Below, piece by piece: positions 1 to 5,515 of a stretch of 6,157 nt of DNA. The position numbers and the translations under genes are program-made. The DNA comes from an uncultured Erysipelotrichaceae bacterium (lineage in GTDB: Bacteria > Bacillota_I > Bacilli_A > RF39 > UBA660). The DNA lies in NCBI GenBank assembly GCA_951801995.1, contig CATOOY010000061.1, positions 1 through 6,157 on the forward strand, in the 5' to 3' direction. Position 1 is the first letter of the stretch. The number at the start of each line of letters is the position of its first letter. The notes below the pieces were generated by a model. It had not been told where the DNA came from, did not search any database, and saw nothing but the letters and a program-made list of their open reading frames with translations.

Positions 1-111
1 TATGAGGATTATTTGCAAAGAAATTATGAAAATTTATATATTATAAATGAAAATGAAACATTAGAAAGCGTTTTATTAGAAAATAATATTGAATTGGAGG
101 AAGTGATAGTA
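1..111 (+). other. Open frame in phase with rbgA, faintly LysM-like; 5' end outside the window
   Basis: The frame that becomes RbgA has no stop from base 1, giving about 37 extra residues before the chosen RbgA start. The part at bases 34-108 (a Y-x-I start, ETLESV, then NNIELEEVI) follows the spacing of a LysM repeat, whose usual pattern is YxVxxGDTLxxIAxxxxVxxxELI. The final LysM strand (LxxGQxLxIP) is missing because the sequence passes directly into the RbgA start. The other two frames are closed early (TGA at 3-5, TAA at 44-46). It could be the tail of an upstream protein fused in frame, an N-terminal extension of RbgA, an upstream gene whose stop was lost, or an assembly indel. The LysM resemblance is by eye only. 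Confidence 0.3.
96..100 (+). promoter_or_regulatory. Ribosome binding site that sets the rbgA start
   Basis: GGAGG lies 11 nt before the ATG at 112. It is the only strong Shine-Dalgarno sequence near the gene and favours this ATG over the in-frame TTG at 13, which has none, and the GTG at 103, which is too close (2 nt). In the +2 frame the spacer contains back-to-back TGA and TAG (104-109), as if an upstream gene once ended here in that frame. Confidence 0.65.
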
Positions 112-1002
112 ATGGACGATAATAATCGACAAAATCAGACAAATATAAACTGGTATCCTGGTCATATGGCTAAAACAAAGCGTCTTATTAAAGAAACGAT
201 AAAATGGATTGATATAGTATTTGAGGTTATAGATGCACGTATTCCTTATTCCTCTAAGATAAAGGATATTGATACTTTTATATGCAATAAGCCCAAATTA
301 CTTATTATGACAAAGGTAGATTTGTGTGATATAGAAGAAACAAAAAAATGGCAACAATATTATGAAACACTGGGGTATAAAGTTCTTTTGCTTGATTTAG
401 TCAAAAGTCATAATATTATAAAAGAAGTAACTAAAATAACAAAAGAAATGATGAAACCAATCTTAGAAAAGAGAAAAGGAAAAGGAATGCAAGATCGTAA
501 AACAAGAATTTTAATAGTGGGTATACCTAATGTTGGAAAATCCACTCTTATTAATCGTCTTGCTTCTAAAAAAGCTGTAAAAGTAGGAAATAAACCAGGT
601 GTTACTAAAAATTTAGATTGGATTCGTATGAATGATTCATTAGAACTTTTGGATACACCAGGAGTTTTATGGCCAAAGTTCGAAGAAGAAAAAGTAGCAT
701 TCCATTTGGCTAGTTTTACAGCTATTAAAGAAGAAGTTCTTCCTTTGGAAAGTGTTTGTATCTATATTTTACATAGTTTACTAAAATATTATCCTACTCT
801 TGCTTATGAAAGATATGGTATAACAGAAATAGAAGAAGATATTGTTCCTATTCTAGATAAAATTGGAAAGAAAAGGGGATGTTTAATAAAAGGAGGAGAG
901 GTAGACTATGATAAAGTGTATGCTACTATCATGAATGATATGAAAAATGGGCATATAAAAAATATTACATTTGATAGATTTGAGGAAATGATAAAAAAAT
1001 AA
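112..1002 (+). CDS. rbgA: Ribosome biogenesis GTPase RbgA (YlqF)
   Basis: Circularly permuted GTPase that acts late in 50S ribosomal subunit assembly in the cytoplasm. From the ATG at 112 the product is 296 aa, close to the usual 280-300. The family N-terminus WYPGHMAK is at residues 14-21 and DAR at 41-43. The permuted order G4-G1-G3 is visible: TKVD at 67-70, the P-loop GIPNVGKST at 137-145, PGVT (G2 region) at 162-165 and DTPG at 181-184. The C-terminal helical domain follows, ending in the family's GxxxxITF-like motif. The G5 motif is not obvious. The start is chosen from the GGAGG at 96-100 and because family members begin just before WFPGHMAK. The frame is open further upstream, so a longer form cannot be excluded. 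It is first in line with mrnC and rlmB, 30 nt before mrnC. In Bacillus subtilis ylqF sits elsewhere, so this placement is a rearrangement. Confidence 0.95.
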   Translation: MDDNNRQNQTNINWYPGHMAKTKRLIKETIKWIDIVFEVIDARIPYSSKIKDIDTFICNKPKLLIMTKVDLCDIEETKKWQQYYETLGYKVLLLDLVKSHNIIKEVTKITKEMMKPILEKRKGKGMQDRKTRILIVGIPNVGKSTLINRLASKKAVKVGNKPGVTKNLDWIRMNDSLELLDTPGVLWPKFEEEKVAFHLASFTAIKEEVLPLESVCIYILHSLLKYYPTLAYERYGITEIEEDIVPILDKIGKKRGCLIKGGEVDYDKVYATIMNDMKNGHIKNITFDRFEEMIKK

Positions 1003-1032
1003 ATCTTTATTTTAGAAAGGTTTAGAGGTAAA

Positions 1033-1407
1033 ATGAAAAGTATAGAGATGAATGTTTTAGCACTTGCTTATTTAGGAGATGCTGTTTATGAAATTTATAT
1101 TCGAAAGTATCTTCTTTCTTTACAGATTCAAAAAGTAAATACTTTACAAGAAATGGCTATAAAATATGTGAGTGCAAAAAATCAAGCAAAATATGTAAAA
1201 TGTATGTTAGAAGAATCTTTTTTAGAAGACAAAGAAGTAGCTATTTTATATAGAGCTAGGAATCATAAAGGGTCTAGACATCCTAAACATACAGATTTGA
1301 TGACTTATAAATACGCAACTGGTTTAGAAGCTTTAATAGGTTATTTATATCTAGAAGGTAAAATAGAGCGTATAGATGAAATTATGAAAAAAATAGTAGG
1401 AGAATAA
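1033..1407 (+). CDS. mrnC: Mini-ribonuclease III (MrnC)
   Basis: RNase III-type endonuclease without the double-stranded RNA binding domain. In Bacillus it trims 23S rRNA precursor ends on the 50S particle and works as a dimer. The product is 124 aa against about 140 in B. subtilis, with a shorter N-terminus and C-terminal tail. The hallmark LALAYLGDAVYE is at residues 9-20, with the predicted catalytic Asp at 16. SAKNQA (47-52) and RARN (74-77) follow, and the second acidic metal-binding position is in LEALIGYLYL (98-107, Glu99). The start at 1033 has AGAGG 4 nt upstream, with a GAAAGG slightly further away; a second ATG at 1048 is less likely. The gene ends 2 nt before rlmB and carries rlmB's ribosome binding site in its last codons, so the two are probably co-translated. 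The position before rlmB and sigH matches Bacillus. Confidence 0.93.
   Translation: MKSIEMNVLALAYLGDAVYEIYIRKYLLSLQIQKVNTLQEMAIKYVSAKNQAKYVKCMLEESFLEDKEVAILYRARNHKGSRHPKHTDLMTYKYATGLEALIGYLYLEGKIERIDEIMKKIVGE
1398..1403 (+). promoter_or_regulatory. rlmB ribosome binding site inside the end of mrnC
   Basis: AGGAGA overlaps the last codons of mrnC and lies 6 nt before the rlmB ATG at 1410. Ribosomes finishing mrnC would pass over it, which suggests translational coupling. Confidence 0.7.
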
Positions 1408-1409
1408 AT

Positions 1410-2108
1410 ATGTTGGTATATGGAAAAAATGTTGTAGAAGAAATACTAAAAAAAAATAATACAATAAAAAAAGCTTATATTTATAAAGAATTTCATGATT
1501 CTTTTATTCTTTCTTCTTTACAAAAAAGGAATATTTGTATTTTTTATAAAACAAAAAAGGAATTAGATGAACTTGCAAAAGGGAATCATCAAGGTATAAT
1601 TTTAGATGTACCTGATTTTGTTTATCATACTTTAGATGAACTTACACATGACAATAGTTTGCTTGTTATGTTAGATCATATAGAAGATCCTCATAATTTA
1701 GGTGCTATTATCAGAACAAGTGAAGCTGCAGGTGTAGAAGCTATTATTCTTCCTAAGGATAGAAGTGCACTTATTAATTCTACTGTTATTAAAGTAAGTA
1801 CTGGTGCTATTCATAATATTAAGATTGTTTGTGTTTCAAATTTAAATCAAACTATTCAAATTTTAAAAAAGAAAGGTTATTGGTTTATAGGGACAGATAT
1901 GAATGGAGAAGATTACTGTAATATTGATTATAAAGGAAATACTTGTATTGTGATTGGAAATGAAGGAAAAGGAATGAGTCATCTTGTAAAAGAAAATTGT
2001 GATTTCATTGCTAGTATTCCTATGAAAGGAAAAGTAAATAGTTTAAATGCTTCTGTAGCAGCAGGTATCGTTATTTTTGAAGCTATAAAAAATAGAGAAA
2101 AGATGTGA
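1410..2108 (+). CDS. rlmB: 23S rRNA 2'-O-methyltransferase RlmB (TrmH/SpoU family, YacO-like)
   Basis: SAM-dependent SPOUT methyltransferase. The family member at this locus methylates the 2'-OH of a peptidyl-transferase loop guanosine (Gm2251, E. coli numbering); the exact target here is inferred. The product is 232 aa, slightly short of the usual 240-250. An L30e-like RNA-binding domain covers residues 1 to about 68, with the family GNHQGI at 58-63. The SPOUT fold follows with all three SpoU motifs: motif 1 DHIEDPHNLGAIIRTSEAAG at 89-108 (Asn96 and Arg102 are the expected catalytic-site residues), motif 2 VIGNEGKGMS at 181-190, and motif 3 IPMKGKVNSLNASVAAG at 203-219, part of the trefoil-knot cofactor pocket. 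It starts 2 nt after mrnC and stops with TGA 8 nt before sigH. A run of nine A at 1448-1456 near the start is in frame and unremarkable for this base composition. Confidence 0.93.
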   Translation: MLVYGKNVVEEILKKNNTIKKAYIYKEFHDSFILSSLQKRNICIFYKTKKELDELAKGNHQGIILDVPDFVYHTLDELTHDNSLLVMLDHIEDPHNLGAIIRTSEAAGVEAIILPKDRSALINSTVIKVSTGAIHNIKIVCVSNLNQTIQILKKKGYWFIGTDMNGEDYCNIDYKGNTCIVIGNEGKGMSHLVKENCDFIASIPMKGKVNSLNASVAAGIVIFEAIKNREKM

Positions 2109-2116
2109 TCTAGAAA

Positions 2117-2734
2117 GTGCAATATAAAGAGTATAATGATAATGAACTTATTTATTATGTAAGAGAAAATAATGAGGAAGCCAATCATATTATTTTTAAA
2201 AAATATGAACCTCTTATTTTGTCTATTGCGAAAAAGATGTACCCTTATTGTAGATATAATGGTTTAGAATTATCTGATTTAATGCAGGAAGGAATGCTTG
2301 GACTGAATCTTGCTATTTTACATTACGAAGAAAAAAAAGATAATTTATTTTATACTTTTGCAAGAAAATGTATTGAAAGAAAAATGATTTCTTTGGTTAT
2401 TTCTTCTAGGAGACAAAAACATAAAATATTAAATGAATCTCTTTCTTTAGAATTTAGTTTAGAAGAGGATCAATTGGGGACATTAGAATCTATTTTAAGT
2501 GACCAAAAGACCAATCCTGAAAAGTTACTTTTAGATAGTACTAGGGAAGCTGAACTTGTCAAAAAAATGCGAGAAATTCTTACAGAAAATGAGGAGAGAG
2601 TTTTTGAATTGAAATTAGCTGGTTTTCACTATAAAGAAATAGCTTCTATTATTGATAAGAGTCCTAAGTCTGTTGATAATGCGATTCAAAGAATACGAAT
2701 GAAATGTAGAAATGTATTAAAGGAAAAGGAATAA
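2117..2734 (+). CDS. sigH: RNA polymerase sigma factor, SigH (Spo0H) type
   Basis: Sigma-70 family factor of 205 aa (B. subtilis SigH is 218). Region 2 is at about residues 20-95: DLMQEGMLGL at 54-63 is the core-binding signature, and FYTFARKCIERKM (78-90) is the -10 recognition part. RRQKH at 98-102 and NPEKLLL in the linker match SigH specifically. Region 4 covers about 145-200, with the recognition helix near SPKSVDNAIQRIR (182-194), very close to the Bacillus KSIDNALQR sequence. In relatives SigH drives early sporulation and competence genes; its regulon here is unknown. The start is GTG at 2117, the first possible start after an in-frame TAG at 2111. There is no good Shine-Dalgarno sequence, so initiation is probably coupled to rlmB 8 nt away. 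The rae1/yacP gene normally between rlmB and sigH is absent. Confidence 0.9.
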   Translation: MQYKEYNDNELIYYVRENNEEANHIIFKKYEPLILSIAKKMYPYCRYNGLELSDLMQEGMLGLNLAILHYEEKKDNLFYTFARKCIERKMISLVISSRRQKHKILNESLSLEFSLEEDQLGTLESILSDQKTNPEKLLLDSTREAELVKKMREILTENEERVFELKLAGFHYKEIASIIDKSPKSVDNAIQRIRMKCRNVLKEKE

Positions 2735-2759
2735 AAAAAGACTATTTTGTTTTGTCTCC
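2733..2759 (-). terminator. Weak possible intrinsic terminator of the radical SAM gene
   Basis: Read on the - strand, AGAC pairs with GTCT across an 11-nt A-rich loop (positions 2757 down to 2739). Two G-U pairs could extend the stem, and it runs directly into a seven-T tract over 2739-2733. The stem is short and overlaps the stop codon, so this is a weak call. No T-tract follows on the + strand, so it would not serve sigH. Confidence 0.3.
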
Positions 2760-3677
2760 TTGGTAAATATTTCTTTTTTTCATTTCTTTGTCAATGTCGT
2801 TTAAAATGCACCTTTTGTTTATTAACCATTTGGGTTCTATTAAGTCTTCTATAACAGGATCTCCTGTGATGCGATGAATGACAATTTCTTTTTTTAAATA
2901 TTCTAGTTGGTTACAAACGATGTCAATGTATTCTTCTTTTGTTAAAATAGGAAATTTTTTTTCTTTATATATATATCCTAATTTTGTATTTTCTAAAACA
3001 TGTAGCATATGAATTTTAATGCCATCAATAGGTAGTGTATTTACATATCTTATGGTTTCTATCATCATTTCTTTGGTTTCATAAGGAAGACCATTTATGA
3101 TATGTAAGACAACATTTATATTTCTTTTCTTTAATTGATAAACCATTTCTTTTACTTGCTCGGTAGTATGACATCTATTTATAAAGTTAGATGTTTTTTC
3201 ATGGATTGTTTGTAACCCTAGTTCTACTGTTAAATATGTTTTTTTAGCTAGTTTTTCTAAATAGTCTAAACAGTCTATTTCTATACAATCACATCTAGTT
3301 GCTATATTAAGTCCTATTACTTCTTCTAGATTTAGAATACATTCGTATTTTTCTTTTAGGATAGAAATAGGTGCATATGTATTAGAGTGTGCTTGAAAAT
3401 AACCAATGTATTTTGTTTTTGGCCATTTTTTTTGCATCATTTTTTTTATTTCATAAAATTGTTTTACAAGATCATCTTTTGGATTCCCTGCATAGTCTCC
3501 ACTTCCTTTTGATGAACAGTAAATACAGCCACCTTTTCCTTTGGTTCCATCTATATTTGGACAAGTAAAGCCTGCGTTTAAGCTTATTTTACACACTTTG
3601 CTTTTGAATTTATGTTTATAGAAATAGTCTAATGTATGATATCTTTTATTGGAATTAGAATAAATGAAGGTATTCAT
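2742..3677 (-). CDS. ytqA: TIGR01212-family radical SAM protein (YtqA/YhcC-like)
   Basis: Radical SAM enzyme of 311 aa, a typical length for the family. The N-terminal signature AGFTCPNIDGTKGKGGCIYC (residues 35-54) holds the three cysteines for the 4Fe-4S cluster: Cys39, Cys51 and Cys54. This wide first spacing (11 residues between the first two Cys, instead of CxxxCxxC) is the TIGR01212 hallmark, followed by SSKGSGDYAG (55-64). YFQAHSNTYAP at 93-103 and VELGLQT at 151-157 match conserved TIM-barrel strands. From memory, Bacillus YtqA has been linked to wobble-uridine (mnm5) tRNA modification together with YtqB; I treat that as provisional for this protein. It has its own extended -10 promoter and a strong AAGAGGTGAT ribosome binding site (3681-3690), 3 nt before the ATG. 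It is convergent with sigH (7 nt between stops) and divergent from the transporter gene. No ytqB-like partner is in the window. Confidence 0.88.
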   Translation of the reverse strand: MNTFIYSNSNKRYHTLDYFYKHKFKSKVCKISLNAGFTCPNIDGTKGKGGCIYCSSKGSGDYAGNPKDDLVKQFYEIKKMMQKKWPKTKYIGYFQAHSNTYAPISILKEKYECILNLEEVIGLNIATRCDCIEIDCLDYLEKLAKKTYLTVELGLQTIHEKTSNFINRCHTTEQVKEMVYQLKKRNINVVLHIINGLPYETKEMMIETIRYVNTLPIDGIKIHMLHVLENTKLGYIYKEKKFPILTKEEYIDIVCNQLEYLKKEIVIHRITGDPVIEDLIEPKWLINKRCILNDIDKEMKKRNIYQGDKTK

Positions 3678-3694
3678 ACTATCACCTCTTTTTT

Positions 3695-3703
3695 ATTATA
3701 ACA
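3695..3703 (-). promoter_or_regulatory. Extended -10 promoter of the radical SAM gene
   Basis: The - strand reads TGTTATAAT, a perfect TATAAT with the TGn extension. No recognisable -35 element lies 16-18 bp upstream, which is acceptable for extended -10 promoters. The expected start of transcription, near 3688, leaves a leader of about 11 nt, and the ribosome binding site begins almost at +1. Confidence 0.65.
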
Positions 3704-3743
3704 TGTCTTCTAAAAAGCATATCTTTTCTTTTCTAAATTTTTG

Positions 3744-3789
3744 TTTTTTTGGAAAAAAATGGTTATTTTGGCAAAAAAAGACAAAAAAA
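3744..3789. repeat. Phased A/T tracts in the divergent intergenic region
   Basis: A seven-T run at 3744-3750 and seven-A runs at 3753-3759, 3773-3779 and 3783-3789 have centres about 9, 20 and 10 bp apart, close to the DNA helical repeat. The last two form a near-perfect 10-bp direct repeat. Such phasing predicts intrinsic bending. The region 3678-3859 otherwise holds only the two promoters and ribosome binding sites; I see no gene, riboswitch or clear operator in it. Confidence 0.5.
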
Positions 3790-3832
3790 GCAACAAAATT
3801 CTATATATTTACTATTAAACCTTATAAAAAAG

Positions 3833-3841
3833 TGATATAAT
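3833..3841 (+). promoter_or_regulatory. Extended -10 promoter of the YfcC-like transporter gene
   Basis: TGATATAAT is a perfect TATAAT with the TGn extension. The hexamer 17 bp upstream (TATTAA at 3813-3818) is a poor -35. The predicted start of transcription near 3848 falls on the GGAGGT ribosome binding site at 3848-3853, so the leader would be only about 12 nt. Confidence 0.65.
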
Positions 3842-3859
3842 GGTATCGGAGGTAGGGAA

Positions 3860-5407
3860 ATGAAAAAGCATAATGTATTAAAAGTCATTGGAATAGCCTT
3901 TTTAGTTTTAGCAGTACTAACTTGGATTATTCCAGCAGGATCTTATTCTAGTGGTTCTTATGTGAAAAGTGGTACTATGCCATTTGGTATCTTTGATTTT
4001 ACTAGGATTCCACTTATTGCCATTACGAATTTAGTACAGTATTCTCTTGTACTTCTTGTAATTGGTGGTTTTTATGGAGTATTAAACAAAACAGGTGTTT
4101 ATACTTCTCTTGTAGATAAGGTAGTTAAAAAGTTTTCTAAAAAAGAAAAGAAATTTTTAGTTCTTTCTATTTTAGTGTTTGCTATGTTATCTTCTGTTGT
4201 AGGAACTAATTTTGCTATTCTTATTTTGGTTCCTTTCATGGTAGCTGTTATTATGTTACTAGGTTATAGCAAACTAGTTGCTATGCTTTCTACAATAGGA
4301 GCTATGCTTACAGGTACACTTGCAGCAATTTGCAATACAGAGATATTTACTGTTTTTGCACAGTATTTAACTTTGGATTTAACAAAGAATATATTGGTAA
4401 ATATTGTATTTTTTGTAATTGTAATTGTCTTATATATTCTTCTTGTACTTGCTATTAGTAAAAATGAGAAGATTGTTACTAAGGAGAAAAAAGCAACTGC
4501 AAAGTCTACAAAAGCAACCAAAACAGTAAAAGAAACAAAAACAACTAGTAAAAAAACAACAAAAGCAGAAACAAAAGCTAAAAAAGATGTGATTACTGTA
4601 AAAGAAGAAACAAAAGAAGAAAGAGAAATTTTATTTTATGATGCAAAAGCAGTGAATAAAAAGAAGAGTTTTGTTCCTCTAACTGTTATCTTATGTATTA
4701 TTTTACTTATTTCTTTTGTGGCAATGTTTAATTGGCCTACACTTTTGAAGATGACATTCTTTGATGAAATTTATGAAAGTGTTATAGGAATTAAAGTAGG
4801 GGATTATACACTTATTAAAAATATCCTTGGTACACTTACACCATTTGGATATTGGACAAATTATGAATTTATCATGTTTATTTTACTTTGTATTCCATTT
4901 ATTGCATGGCTTTATAATGTAAAATTTGATGATGTTATTGATGGATTTGCTAGTGGAGCTAAAAAGTTAGCAAAACCAGCTATTTATGTTCTTTTAGCAA
5001 ACCTTCTATATGCTGCTATGTATAGTACTTCTACTGGAGATAATATTTTCTATACTATTATCCATTTCTTCCTTGGTTTAAGTGAGAAATTTAATGCGAT
5101 TGTAGTAGGATCTATTACTTTGATTGGTGGATTTATCTTTTCTGATTTTTCTGCTCTTGCTAGTACAATGGCAACTCCTATTACAAGTGTTTATGCAAGT
5201 ACGAATATGTATCCTATCATAGCATTTATCATGCAAAGTATTTATGGCCTTCTTATGTTTATCGCACCAAGTAGTATGCTTCTTATTGTAGGTCTTACTT
5301 GTTTTGATATTTCTTATGGAAAATGGCTTAAAACAATTTGGAAATATTTATTAAAAGTATTTATTGTTATTATACTTGTACTTATTATTTTAAGTATGTT
5401 TGTATAG
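3860..5407 (+). CDS. YfcC/DcuC-like multi-pass membrane transporter with a Lys/Thr-rich central loop
   Basis: Integral membrane protein of 515 aa with about 11-12 hydrophobic segments in two halves: residues 7-27, 50-75, 97-135, 138-160 and 178-199, then 271-291, 328-352, 372-392, 412-432 and 455-514. The first helix followed by TWIIPAGSY (21-29) is typical of the YfcC/DcuC/ArcD group of secondary carriers. The C-terminal MQSIYGLLMFIAPSS and YGKWLK (468-490) match the group's QxxxGxxNxxxPTS and YxKWLK elements. The second-half signature usually near PSGSGxA is replaced here by FSDFSALASTMATP (427-440), so the substrate (dicarboxylate, amino acid, peptide or other) cannot be assigned. The halves are joined by a cytosolic loop of about 70 residues, low in complexity and rich in Lys and Thr. 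It starts at ATG 3860, 6 nt after GGAGGT. It is a single-gene unit with its own promoter and a strong terminator. Confidence 0.75.
   Translation: MKKHNVLKVIGIAFLVLAVLTWIIPAGSYSSGSYVKSGTMPFGIFDFTRIPLIAITNLVQYSLVLLVIGGFYGVLNKTGVYTSLVDKVVKKFSKKEKKFLVLSILVFAMLSSVVGTNFAILILVPFMVAVIMLLGYSKLVAMLSTIGAMLTGTLAAICNTEIFTVFAQYLTLDLTKNILVNIVFFVIVIVLYILLVLAISKNEKIVTKEKKATAKSTKATKTVKETKTTSKKTTKAETKAKKDVITVKEETKEEREILFYDAKAVNKKKSFVPLTVILCIILLISFVAMFNWPTLLKMTFFDEIYESVIGIKVGDYTLIKNILGTLTPFGYWTNYEFIMFILLCIPFIAWLYNVKFDDVIDGFASGAKKLAKPAIYVLLANLLYAAMYSTSTGDNIFYTIIHFFLGLSEKFNAIVVGSITLIGGFIFSDFSALASTMATPITSVYASTNMYPIIAFIMQSIYGLLMFIAPSSMLLIVGLTCFDISYGKWLKTIWKYLLKVFIVIILVLIILSMFV
4460..4669 (+). other. Lys/Thr/Ala-rich low-complexity segment in the transporter's central loop
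   Basis: It encodes residues 201-270 of the transporter. Of residues 201-240, 25 of 40 are Lys or Thr, in recurring short units such as TKAT, KETKTT and KAETKAKK built from AAA, ACA and GCA codons. A more acidic stretch with EETKEERE follows. The DNA strand is strongly A-rich here, unlike the flanking membrane-coding parts, which are T-rich. It looks like a disordered histone-tail-like linker. With the positive-inside rule it should be cytoplasmic. Confidence 0.7.
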
Positions 5408-5414
5408 AAATAAT

Positions 5415-5440
5415 AAGAGGGCAAAATTGTCCTCTTTTTT
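5415..5440 (+). terminator. Intrinsic terminator after the transporter gene
   Basis: AAGAGGGCAA (5415-5424) pairs with TTGTCCTCTT (5427-5436) through a stem of about 8-10 bp with one G-U pair, and a six-T tract ends at 5440. It begins 7 nt after the stop codon and separates this gene from the next promoter. Confidence 0.88.
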
Positions 5441-5463
5441 ATGAAATAATTTTTTATAAATAT

Positions 5464-5492
5464 TTGCTAAAAAAAATGTTTTCCGTTATAAT
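5464..5492 (+). promoter_or_regulatory. Promoter of the DUF2207-like gene
   Basis: TTGCTA (-35, 4 of 6 consensus bases) at 5464-5469 and a perfect TATAAT at 5487-5492 are separated by exactly 17 bp. Transcription should begin near 5499, a few bases before the AGGAGG ribosome binding site at 5502-5507, giving a leader of about 17 nt. Confidence 0.75.
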
Positions 5493-5515
5493 ATAAATAA
5501 TAGGAGGAAGAAATT

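Noticed and set aside
13..111. TTG at 13 as the true start of RbgA (329 aa)
   Set aside because: No ribosome binding site precedes it, the frame is open even further upstream, and the family starts just before WYPGHMAK. The ATG at 112 with GGAGG fits better.
1448..1456. Nine-A run near the start of rlmB as a slippage or phase-variation switch
   Set aside because: The frame is intact, and runs of 7-9 A/T are common throughout this window (for example in sigH near 2331). Composition alone explains it.
2103..2163. TGA read as Trp, extending RlmB (Mycoplasma-type code)
   Set aside because: All Trp codons in these genes are TGG, no gene has an internal TGA, and RlmB already ends at the normal family position. 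TGA is taken as stop.
1979..2188. 69-aa frame on the - strand
   Set aside because: It lies antisense across the conserved SpoU motif 3 end of rlmB and the start of sigH, and has no family resemblance. It is a shadow of AT-rich coding sequence.
3744..3759. T7-GG-A7 as a hairpin terminator
   Set aside because: The stem would be only A-T pairs around a 2-nt loop, which is sterically poor. It is better seen as part of the A/T tracts.
4264..4521. 85-aa frame on the - strand
   Set aside because: It is antisense to transporter helices and the Lys/Thr-rich loop; its hydrophobic look mirrors the sense strand. No ribosome binding site or homology is seen.
4495..4600. CRISPR-like or satellite repeat in the AAA/ACA/GCA-rich stretch
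   Set aside because: It lies within an uninterrupted coding frame, the units are short and irregular, and there are no spacers.
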